Source: JBDNIO01 sp041688215 (GTDB lineage Bacteria > Pseudomonadota > Gammaproteobacteria > Nevskiales > Salinisphaeraceae). Taken from it: a stretch of 28,945 nt of DNA. The stretch covers positions 1 to 28,945 of the forward strand of contig JBDNIO010000173.1 in assembly GCA_041688215.1 (NCBI GenBank), read 5' to 3'. The notes below the pieces were generated by a model. It was not told the DNA's origin, searched no databases, and saw only the letters and a list, made by a program, of their open reading frames with translations. The position numbers were made by a program, and so were the translations under genes. Below, in pieces: positions 8,049 to 15,219 of this stretch (position 1 is the first letter of the stretch; each line of letters begins with the position of its first letter).

Positions 8049-9353
8049 CTATTCGCTTACCGCTATTTTCAGACCTGTTTTTTGCGCTGTGGCCACAAAA
8101 CCGGGAAACGATGTGTCTACGTTTACGCAGTCGTGTATGGTGATCTGCGCCTGTGCACGTAACCCGGCAACGGCAAAGGCCATGGCGATGCGGTGGTCAC
8201 TGTGGCTGTCGACCACGCCGCCCTGCACCGCGCCGCCGGTAATGCTGATGCCATCGGGAAAAGTCTCGACGTGTATTCCCAGCTGCGTTAAACCCTCGGC
8301 CATTACTGCAATGCGATCACTTTCTTTTACGCGCAGTTCCTGCGCGCCACGCAACACGGTAGTGCCATTCGCACAGGCGGCGGCGATAAACAGGGCCGGA
8401 AATTCGTCGATGGCCAGCGGCACTTGCGCGGGTTCAATTTCAATACCGCGCAGGTCGCTGGCGCGCACCTGAATATCCGCAACGGGCTCGGCACCCTCAT
8501 TACGCTGATTCAGCAACACAATATCTGCGCCCATGGCGCGTAGTATATTCAAGACTCCTGCGCGCGTCGGGTTCACGCCCACGCCTTCCAGCAACAACTC
8601 GGCACCGGGCGTAATCGCCGCTGCGACCAGAAAGAATGCGGCCGAGGATAGATCCCCGGGCACGGAAAAATCACAAGCCCGCAGCCGCTGGCTACCGGAC
8701 AACCCCACACTGGCATTGCCCTGTTTTACCGACGCACCAAAGGCTTGCAGCATGCGTTCGGTGTGATCGCGGCTGGGACCGGGTTCGCTCAGATTCACTT
8801 CAGCATCACCACACAACGCCGCCAGCAGCAAACAGGACTTTACCTGCGCGCTGGCCACCGGCATGGCGTAATCAAGCGATTTCAGTTTGGATTTTCCACG
8901 TATCAAAAGCGGTGCCGTGCCGCCCTCTTCACCGCTGATATCCGCACCCATTCGGGTTAACGGCTCTATTACCCGCGACATCGGGCGTTTGCGTAAACTG
9001 GCATCACCGGTCAGCGTGGAATCGAAGGGCTGGCCAGCCAGCAAGCCCGCCAACAGGCGCATGGAAGTGCCGGAGTTGCCCACGTCCAGGGCATTGACTG
9101 CGGCCCGGAGTCCTCGCAACCCGACACCCGTTACTCTGAGTTCGTCCTGCTGCTGGCGAATATCCACGCCCATGGCCTGAAACGCGCGCATGGTGGCCAG
9201 ACAATCCGCGCTATTGAGAAAACCGCTAACGCGCGATTCACCCTCAGCCAGCGCGCCCAACATAACGCTGCGATGCGATATGGATTTGTCGCCCGGCACG
9301 CATATCTGGCCCTGCACCGAGCCACCCGGGCTAACGACAAAATCCCGCCTCAT
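8049..9353 (-). CDS. aroA: 3-phosphoshikimate 1-carboxyvinyltransferase (EPSP synthase), class II type
   Basis: A 434-residue EPSP synthase joining shikimate 3-phosphate and PEP, the sixth shikimate-pathway step. Visible motifs are GDKS (21-24), SAQVK (167-171), RDHTE (194-198), NPTR (260-263) and LRVKESDRI near the C-terminus. The four short motifs are those used to define class II enzymes, as distinct from the E. coli-like class I. The PEP-site loop reads GNSGTSMR with Gly95 where the CP4 class II enzyme has Ala. An AGGA ribosome binding site precedes the ATG, which overlaps the tyrA stop by ATGA. Pseudomonas has a TyrA-AroA fusion at this place; here they are separate genes. Confidence 0.97.
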   Translation of the reverse strand: MRRDFVVSPGGSVQGQICVPGDKSISHRSVMLGALAEGESRVSGFLNSADCLATMRAFQAMGVDIRQQQDELRVTGVGLRGLRAAVNALDVGNSGTSMRLLAGLLAGQPFDSTLTGDASLRKRPMSRVIEPLTRMGADISGEEGGTAPLLIRGKSKLKSLDYAMPVASAQVKSCLLLAALCGDAEVNLSEPGPSRDHTERMLQAFGASVKQGNASVGLSGSQRLRACDFSVPGDLSSAAFFLVAAAITPGAELLLEGVGVNPTRAGVLNILRAMGADIVLLNQRNEGAEPVADIQVRASDLRGIEIEPAQVPLAIDEFPALFIAAACANGTTVLRGAQELRVKESDRIAVMAEGLTQLGIHVETFPDGISITGGAVQGGVVDSHSDHRIAMAFAVAGLRAQAQITIHDCVNVDTSFPGFVATAQKTGLKIAVSE

Positions 9354-10231
9354 ACTTTCTTCCTGTCTGCACGCGCGGTGAATTCATCGCGCGCCTGCTT
9401 GGCGCGTTTGAAACACTGGTTGATCGCATCGTGGTCGTCATTCGCGATGGCTCCACGCAGGGTTTGTAAATCCTGAATGTAGTCGTCCAGCACCGCGAGC
9501 AAGGCCGGTTCATTCGAGCAGACGATGTCGGTCCACATTTCCGGACTTGATGAAGCAATACGGGTAAAGTCCGCAAAGCCGCCCGCGGCATATTCAAATA
9601 TTTCGCGCCGTTCCTGCATGCGCACCAGGCTGTCTACCAGGGCGTAAGCCAGCACATGGGGCAAGTGGCTGGTAGCGGCCAGGACTTTGTCGTGATGATC
9701 CGCTGCCATTTCTGTAACTTGCGCGCCCACAGCTTGCCACATTATCTGAATCTGATTTGTGGCCTGTTTATCCGTCTCGCTGGTGGGGGTCAGAATAACC
9801 CGCCGGTTTTCAAACAATTCCGCAAACGACGCAGCCACCCCGATCCGCTCGGTGCCGGCAACCGGATGGCCGGGAACAAATCGGGGGAAAAGATCAGCCA
9901 GACCTTCACGCGCGGCATTAATGACACTCTGCTTGGTGCTGCCACCATCGGTGACGATTGCATCGGCGGATAGCGCCGGCTTGATCGCTGCAAATACCGC
10001 GGCCATGGCGCCCACCGGCACGGCAACAAATACCAGATCGGCGCCGGTAACCGCCGCGGCGAGATCAATTGTAATCTCGTCGACGACGCCCAGCTCGCGG
10101 GCCACTTCCAGATGTTCTGTTTTGCGGCTCGTGCCAACAATATGTGCTGCCAACCCATGCATGCGCAGGGCGCGTGCAAGCGACCCACCGATCAGACCAA
10201 CGCCAATTATCGCTACGCGTTTGAACATCAT
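9350..10231 (-). CDS. tyrA: Prephenate dehydrogenase
   Basis: A 293-residue monofunctional prephenate (or arogenate) dehydrogenase for tyrosine synthesis; no chorismate mutase domain is fused, unlike E. coli TyrA. The NAD(P) Rossmann motif IIGVGLIGGSLARAL starts at residue 8, and the family block GHPVAGTERIGVAA with its catalytic-site His follows. Downstream, LPHVLAYALVD and AGGFADFTRIASSSPEMW are typical TyrA helices. The start could be either Met of ATGATG (10231 or 10228); the first gives an ATGA overlap with the hisC stop. The TGA stop overlaps the aroA start, so hisC-tyrA-aroA is tightly coupled. Confidence 0.95.
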   Translation of the reverse strand: MMFKRVAIIGVGLIGGSLARALRMHGLAAHIVGTSRKTEHLEVARELGVVDEITIDLAAAVTGADLVFVAVPVGAMAAVFAAIKPALSADAIVTDGGSTKQSVINAAREGLADLFPRFVPGHPVAGTERIGVAASFAELFENRRVILTPTSETDKQATNQIQIMWQAVGAQVTEMAADHHDKVLAATSHLPHVLAYALVDSLVRMQERREIFEYAAGGFADFTRIASSSPEMWTDIVCSNEPALLAVLDDYIQDLQTLRGAIANDDHDAINQCFKRAKQARDEFTARADRKKV

Positions 10232-11349
10232 CGGCCGAGCGCGGCTTCGAGCGCGCTGATGAAACGCTGATTCTGTTCAGGCAAACCAATGGTTACGCGC
10301 AGGTATTCCGGCATCGCGTAACCTGCCAACGGGCGCACGATCACACCGTGGCGCAGCAGTGTTTCGTACACTGGAGTAGACGGGCCACCACAATGGAAAC
10401 TCAGAAAATTAGCCTGTGACGGGAGCACGTCCAGGCCCATCCCGACAAGTTGGGTGCGCAGTTTATCGCGCTCACTGTTATTCAAATCCAGCGACGCGGC
10501 TACGTGTTCATCGTTGTCTAAGGCGGCTTCGGCGCACAGCAGTCCCAGAGCGTTTACATTGAACGGCTGACGGACGCGGTTCATCAAATCGGCGAGTCCG
10601 GGGGAGGACATGGCATACCCCACCCGTAATCCCGCTAAACCATGCACTTTGGAAAAGGTGCGGGTAACGACCAGATTGGGAAAGCGCCGCAGCCATTCGC
10701 GGCTTGGCGGTTGATAATCAGGATGCAGATATTCACGATAAGCTTCGTCTAGCAGCACGACGGTATTACCCGGCACCAATTCCAGGAAGCTTTCCAGCGC
10801 AGCGGCGCCAGACCAGGTGCCGGTGGGGTTATTGGGACTGGCGATAAATACCACCCGCACGTCGTCATCCAGCGCCTTGGTAAAGGCTTCCAGATCATGC
10901 CCCAGCGGCATTTCACTATCTTTGGGATAGGCGGACACTTCACGCGCGTCACCATTGGCCGCCAAGGTAACCAGACGGTAAATGGCGAAGCCATATTGCG
11001 AGAACAGCGATGCCCGGCCCGGCCCCAGGAACAGCCGCGCGATCAGATCCAGAATATCGTTCGAACCATTGCCCAGGGTAATGCAGGCCGGGTCCAGGTC
11101 ATGGATTTGGGCCAGCCGCTGTTTCAGTTTAAAACCGTTACCGTCCGGGTATAGCGCCAGATCGCCAGACCATTGCTGCAAAATCTCGCGAGCAAGAACA
11201 GACGGACCCAAAGGGTTTTCATTTGAGGCCAGCTTGATGACGTTGGTTACGCCCAGCTCGCGCTCCAGGTCTTCGGCGGGTTTTCCCGGCTCATAGGGAC
11301 GCAGCGAATGCACGCCGGCATTGGCTAGATCTACTAAATTAGCTGTCAT
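10228..11349 (-). CDS. hisC: Histidinol-phosphate aminotransferase (HisC2-type, probably also aromatic aminotransferase)
   Basis: A 373-residue class I/II PLP aminotransferase of the HisC family. Motifs are SPNNPTG (171-177), DEAYREY (201-207), the PLP lysine K234 in TRTFSKVHGLAGLRVGY, and the C-terminal RVTIGLPEQN. HisC converts imidazole acetol phosphate to histidinol phosphate. This copy is not in a his operon but between pheA and tyrA, so it probably also or mainly transaminates phenylpyruvate, hydroxyphenylpyruvate or prephenate, as proposed for HisC2 copies in this position; that is inference. It follows an inverted-repeat element and a 22-base gap, with no obvious Shine-Dalgarno. Confidence 0.94.
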   Translation of the reverse strand: MTANLVDLANAGVHSLRPYEPGKPAEDLERELGVTNVIKLASNENPLGPSVLAREILQQWSGDLALYPDGNGFKLKQRLAQIHDLDPACITLGNGSNDILDLIARLFLGPGRASLFSQYGFAIYRLVTLAANGDAREVSAYPKDSEMPLGHDLEAFTKALDDDVRVVFIASPNNPTGTWSGAAALESFLELVPGNTVVLLDEAYREYLHPDYQPPSREWLRRFPNLVVTRTFSKVHGLAGLRVGYAMSSPGLADLMNRVRQPFNVNALGLLCAEAALDNDEHVAASLDLNNSERDKLRTQLVGMGLDVLPSQANFLSFHCGGPSTPVYETLLRHGVIVRPLAGYAMPEYLRVTIGLPEQNQRFISALEAALGR

Positions 11350-11370
11350 AGTTTTCGATAAAAAAGTATC

Positions 11371-11540
11371 TAACCACAGAGAAACAGAGGAAACAGGGGG
11401 AAGAAATAAGTTTTAAAACCACAAAGACACAAAGAACACGAAGGACGGGAAATTAAATAATCTCCCGCTCTCGTTGGGTACCTTGTGGTATTGATTTTCA
11501 TTTTACCTTCCCCGTTCCCCCTGTTTCTCTGTGGTTTAGT
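11371..11540. repeat. Operon-interior inverted-repeat element 1 (pheA/hisC gap)
   Basis: The 218-base gap between pheA and hisC is almost filled by a nested imperfect palindrome. Outer arms are AACCACAGAGAAACAG (from 11372) and CTGTTTCTCTGTGGTT (ending about 11537), extended by CAGGGGGAA/TTCCCC-type pairing. A middle tier pairs ACCACAA (near 11418) with TTGTGGT (near 11483). The core pairs CGGGAAATTA with TAATCTCCCG (about 11446-11467). It shares its arm sequence with element 2 and more loosely with element 3. No ORF lies inside. Function unknown; transcribed, it would form a long hairpin. Confidence 0.8.
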
Positions 11541-11567
11541 AATCTTTGTTTAAGCTCCCGTTCCCCT

Positions 11568-12650
11568 TTAATTCACGGCCTTGGGATAAGCCCCGAGAAT
11601 TTTCAGGAATGCCGCTTGTGATTCGATCTGGTCTATTACCTTGCGCACGCGCTCTTCTTCCACGTGGCCTTCCAGATCTATAAAGAAATTATAGTCCCAG
11701 GCCGCGCGCCGTGACGGCCGTGATTCAATGCGCGATAAATCCACCCCAGTTTCCGCCGCCGGCGTGAGCAACCTATGCAACATGCCGGGTTCATTGCGGA
11801 TGGATACCATGATGGACGTCATGTCATGGCCGGTAGCCGGCACCTTCTGCTTGCCGAGCACCAGAAAGCGCGTGGTGTTATTGGGTTCATCCTCGATATT
11901 GCTGGCCATGACCGGCACGCTGTAAAGATCGGATGCGGCACGCGCGGCAATCGCTGCGGATTGCGTTTCTTCGCTGACCAGACGCGCGGCCTCGCCGTTA
12001 CTGGCCACGGCCTCACGCATCACATTGGGCAAATTCGCATCCAGCCACTTGCGGCACTGCGCCAGGGATTGCGCATGCGCGACTACTCTTTTTATCTGGC
12101 CTAATTCAGAAGCATTGGATAACAGATGATGATGCACAGCCAACGAGACTTCCCCACAAATCACCAGCGGGCTGCCAACCAGCTGATCCAGCGTGTGGCT
12201 GACCACGCCCTCGGTGGAGTTTTCCACCGGCACCACTCCATAATCCGCGTTACCGGCTTCGACTTCGCGGAATATTTCGTCAATGGCGGCAAGCGCCAAT
12301 GAGCTAACCGCATGTCCGAAATGCTTGTAGACGGCGGCCTGGGTATAAGTCCCTTCCGGGCCCAGATAAGCGACTTTCAGCGGCGACTCCAGCGCAAGAC
12401 AGGCCGACATTATCTCGCGCATCAGGCGCGTAATCGTCTCATTGCTTAGTGGGCCGGTATTACGCTCGGCTACCGCGCGCAGAATTTCTGCTTCGCGGCC
12501 GGGGCGGTAAAAATCCCCGTGGTCGCCGTTGTCTGCCTTGATTTTTGCGATATCACCGGCGATTTCCGCACGCTCGCTGATGAGCTTTTGCAACTGCGCG
12601 TCCAGCGCATCGATGCGCGCGCGTGCTGCCTTGAGTGCGTCTTCGCTCAT
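11568..12650 (-). CDS. pheA: Bifunctional chorismate mutase / prephenate dehydratase
   Basis: A 360-residue P-protein that turns chorismate into prephenate and then phenylpyruvate for phenylalanine synthesis. Residues 1-88 are an AroQ-type chorismate mutase helix domain (AARARIDALDAQLQKLISER). The prephenate dehydratase domain (about 93-270) begins YLGPEGTYTQAAVYKHFG and contains VVPVENSTEGVV and NNTTRFLVL. The C-terminal ACT domain (about 278-355) has the Phe-binding block LSRIESRPSRR, so feedback inhibition by phenylalanine is likely. A GTG just before the ATG (12653) is an alternative start. The gap after serA is under 12 bases and lacks a Shine-Dalgarno, suggesting coupling. Confidence 0.96.
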   Translation of the reverse strand: MSEDALKAARARIDALDAQLQKLISERAEIAGDIAKIKADNGDHGDFYRPGREAEILRAVAERNTGPLSNETITRLMREIMSACLALESPLKVAYLGPEGTYTQAAVYKHFGHAVSSLALAAIDEIFREVEAGNADYGVVPVENSTEGVVSHTLDQLVGSPLVICGEVSLAVHHHLLSNASELGQIKRVVAHAQSLAQCRKWLDANLPNVMREAVASNGEAARLVSEETQSAAIAARAASDLYSVPVMASNIEDEPNNTTRFLVLGKQKVPATGHDMTSIMVSIRNEPGMLHRLLTPAAETGVDLSRIESRPSRRAAWDYNFFIDLEGHVEEERVRKVIDQIESQAAFLKILGAYPKAVN

Positions 12651-12660
12651 CACGTAAAAA

Positions 12661-13851
12661 CTAGGCGTTGGCGCCTACCGCAGACAAATAACGCACCGAA
12701 AGCACGCCTGCGATACTGCGTAACTCTGCCAGCACCTTTTCCGCGCAGGCGAAATCCACGTCCACCAGGGTATAGGCAATATCACCTTTGGATTTGTTCA
12801 GCAGGTCGGCGATGTTCAGCTTGTGGCTTGCCAGGGTCGAGGTGATCTGACCGACCATGTTCGGCACGTTGGCGTTGACCACGCAGATGCGATGCGCGTT
12901 ATCGGTGGGCAGCATGATCGCCTCTGGAAAATTCACCGAGTTACGTATATTGCCAACTTCCAGATAATCGCGCAGCTGGTCGGCGACCATGATCGCGCAA
13001 TTGTCTTCGGCTTCATCGGTTGACGCACCCAAATGTGGCAGCGCCACGACTTTAGGATGGTTTTTGGATACCTTGGTTGGGAAATCACAAACATAGCTAC
13101 CCAGATGTCCGGAATCCAGCGCCGCCAGAACGGCTGCTTCATCCACAATGGCGTCGCGTGAGAAGTTAAGCAACACCGCGCCCTTGCGCATTACTTTTAA
13201 GCGTTGCTCGTTGATCAGGCCTTTTGTGTCCTCAACCAGCGGCACGTGGATGCTTACAAATTCGCAACGAGAGAGTAATTCATCCACGGAAAGCGCCTGG
13301 TCAACTCCGGCGTGCAGGCGCCAGGCGTTGCTTACTGTTATCTGCGGGTCATAACCCAGTACATTCATACCCAGATCGCGCGCGGCATTGGCCACCTGCA
13401 CACCGATTGCGCCCAGGCCGATTACGCCCAGCGTACGGCCCGGCAATTCCATGCCCTTGTATTGCTTCTTGCCGGCTTCCACTTGCTTGTGCAGTTCTTC
13501 GTCCGTGCCTTCGAGCTTTTGCACGTAATCCCAAGCCTGCACGATATTACGCGCAGATATGAACAAGCCTGCCAAAACCAGCTCTTTAACCGCGTTGGCA
13601 TTGGCGCCGGGCGCGTTGAACACCGGCACACCGCGTTTGCTCATTTTGTCGACCGGAATATTGTTGACCCCGGCACCGGCACGCCCGACCGCGCGCACGG
13701 ACTCGGCAATTTCCATGTCGTGCATATTGTGGGAACGCAGCATGATGGCATCCGGGTTACTCATCTCGGAAGCCACTTCATACATTTCACGCGGCAGGCG
13801 ATCCAGGCCCAGCGGGGAAATATTGTTTAGCGTTTGAATCTTGTAAGTCAT
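12661..13851 (-). CDS. serA: D-3-phosphoglycerate dehydrogenase (short form with ACT domain)
   Basis: A 396-residue enzyme for the first step of serine synthesis (3-phosphoglycerate to 3-phosphohydroxypyruvate). The NAD motif is VIGLGAIG (143-150). Active-site blocks are NFSRDAIVDEAAV (Arg about 232) and LPHLGASTDEAE (His273). An ACT domain occupies about 320-395, so serine feedback is plausible. It lies between serC and pheA, pairing both serine-pathway enzymes in one transcript; Pseudomonas lacks serA at this place, as far as I recall. The ATG has AAGG about 7 bases upstream. It could act on other 2-hydroxyacids, but context makes SerA by far the best call. Confidence 0.94.
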   Translation of the reverse strand: MTYKIQTLNNISPLGLDRLPREMYEVASEMSNPDAIMLRSHNMHDMEIAESVRAVGRAGAGVNNIPVDKMSKRGVPVFNAPGANANAVKELVLAGLFISARNIVQAWDYVQKLEGTDEELHKQVEAGKKQYKGMELPGRTLGVIGLGAIGVQVANAARDLGMNVLGYDPQITVSNAWRLHAGVDQALSVDELLSRCEFVSIHVPLVEDTKGLINEQRLKVMRKGAVLLNFSRDAIVDEAAVLAALDSGHLGSYVCDFPTKVSKNHPKVVALPHLGASTDEAEDNCAIMVADQLRDYLEVGNIRNSVNFPEAIMLPTDNAHRICVVNANVPNMVGQITSTLASHKLNIADLLNKSKGDIAYTLVDVDFACAEKVLAELRSIAGVLSVRYLSAVGANA

Positions 13852-13875
13852 AAAAAACCTTTTAAATCAGAATAT

Positions 13876-14029
13876 AACCACGGAGGAACAGAGAAACGGA
13901 GAAAAAATAGCTAAAAATCAAGAAATCACAAAGGACACAAAGTCATTCTTCTCGCCCTTTGTGTTCCTTGTGACTTTGCGGTTTCAACGTCTTTTATCTT
14001 CCTCTGTTCCCCTGTTCCTCTGTGGTTAG
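13876..14029. repeat. Operon-interior inverted-repeat element 2 (serA/serC gap)
   Basis: A nested palindrome fills the gap between serC and serA. Outer arms pair AACCACGGAGGAACAGAG (from about 13877) with CCTCTGTTCC...GTTCCTCTGTGGTT (ending at 14027). An inner hairpin pairs CACAAAGGACACAAAG (about 13927-13942) with CTTTGTGTTCCTTGTG (about 13957-13972), with two mismatches and a 14-base loop. The outer arm overlaps the serC stop codon (TAA within GCTAACCACAGAGG on the minus strand). Same family as element 1. Confidence 0.82.
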
Positions 14030-15108
14030 CCATTCTTGTGTTCGAACTCGCGCATGAACTCAATCAGCGCGTCTACGCCAGCTTCAGGCATGGCGTTGTA
14101 AATGCTGGCGCGCATACCGCCGACCGAGCGGTGGCCTTTCAAGGTAGTCAGCCCTGCGGCTTCGGCCTGTTTCAGGAAGTCGTCATTTCTGGCGTCATCG
14201 GCCAGCAGAAACGATACATTCATACGCGAGCGCACGTCTTTATCAACCGGATTGCTGTAAAAAGCAGAGTTGTCGATATAGTCGTATAGCTTTGCGGCCT
14301 TGCGCGCGTTGGTTTTGCCGATGGCCTCCAGGCCGCCCTGTTGTTTGGCCCATTTGAAAACCAGCCCGCTGACATACCAGGAGAAACAGGCGGGGGTGTT
14401 CAACATGGAATCGGCGTCCGCCTGTTGCTTCCAGTCGAAAACCATGGGGCAGGATTCCTGTGCGTGACCGATCAGGTCGTCACGCACGATAACAATAGTC
14501 AACCCGGCGGGGCCGACGTTTTTCTGTGCGCCGGCATAAATTACGCCGTACTTCGATACATCAATCGGACGCGACATGAAGGTGGAAGACATGTCCCCCA
14601 CCAGCGGCACATTGCCGGTATCGGGTATATCGTGGAATTCCACGCCTTCGATGGTTTCATTCGGGGTGATGTGCACATAGGCGGAATCCGAACCCAGGTC
14701 CCAAGTGTCGACCGCCGGAATACTGGTGAAACCGTTTTCCGGCTTGGCGGACACCACCGAATTCGAGACATATTTTTGCGCTTCTTTATGCGCCTTTTTA
14801 CTCCAGGAACCGGTAACTACATAATCCGCACGCTGATCGGCCTGGGCGATATTTAACGGAATCGCGGCAAATTGGCCGCTGGCGCCGCCCTGTAGGAACA
14901 AGACTTTGTAGTTATCAGGAATCGCCATTAAATCACGCAGGTCTTGCGTGGCGGTTTCGGCAATGGAAACAAATTCATCACCGCGATGGCTCATTTCCAT
15001 CACCGACATGCCGGCGCCGTGCCAGTCCAGCATTTCGTCGCGGACCTGGGCTAGCACTTCTTCCGGGAGGGTTGCGGGGCCGGCGCTGAAATTATAAATA
15101 CGTGACAT
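14026..15108 (-). CDS. serC: Phosphoserine aminotransferase
   Basis: A 360-residue PLP enzyme that makes phosphoserine from phosphohydroxypyruvate and also serves pyridoxal phosphate synthesis. The start MSRIYNFSAGPATLPEEVL is the family signature; LFLQGGASGQFAAIP binds phosphate and the PLP lysine is K196 in YAGAQKNVGPAGL. C-terminal GHRSVGGMRASIYNAMP is typical. Length equals E. coli SerC (362). TAAGG precedes the ATG by about 7 bases. It follows gyrA across element 3; its own stop codon is formed by the arm of element 2. Confidence 0.97.
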   Translation of the reverse strand: MSRIYNFSAGPATLPEEVLAQVRDEMLDWHGAGMSVMEMSHRGDEFVSIAETATQDLRDLMAIPDNYKVLFLQGGASGQFAAIPLNIAQADQRADYVVTGSWSKKAHKEAQKYVSNSVVSAKPENGFTSIPAVDTWDLGSDSAYVHITPNETIEGVEFHDIPDTGNVPLVGDMSSTFMSRPIDVSKYGVIYAGAQKNVGPAGLTIVIVRDDLIGHAQESCPMVFDWKQQADADSMLNTPACFSWYVSGLVFKWAKQQGGLEAIGKTNARKAAKLYDYIDNSAFYSNPVDKDVRSRMNVSFLLADDARNDDFLKQAEAAGLTTLKGHRSVGGMRASIYNAMPEAGVDALIEFMREFEHKNG

Positions 15109-15133
15109 ATTTAACCTTAGTTAAGAAAATTTG

Positions 15134-15211
15134 AACCGCAGAGGACGCAGAGTTCGCAGAGGGAAGAGAAAACAATTTTTATTGATAGGTTCCTCTGCGT
15201 CCTCTGCGGTT
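15134..15211. repeat. Operon-interior inverted-repeat element 3 (serC/gyrA gap)
   Basis: Perfect 19-base arms, AACCGCAGAGGACGCAGAG (15134-15152) and its exact reverse complement (15193-15211), surround a 40-base spacer in the 111-base gap between gyrA and serC. The arm resembles the AACCACAGAGGAACAGAG arms of elements 1 and 2 but is a distinct GC-richer variant and lacks the inner tier. The right arm ends 8 bases from the gyrA stop. Confidence 0.85.
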
Positions 15212-15219
15212 AAATACTT

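Noticed and set aside
11371..11540. Possible CRISPR or tandem repeat, from the repeated ACAAAG/ACAGAG words
   Set aside because: The words are arranged as inverted arms, without regular direct repeats or unique spacers, and no cas genes are present.
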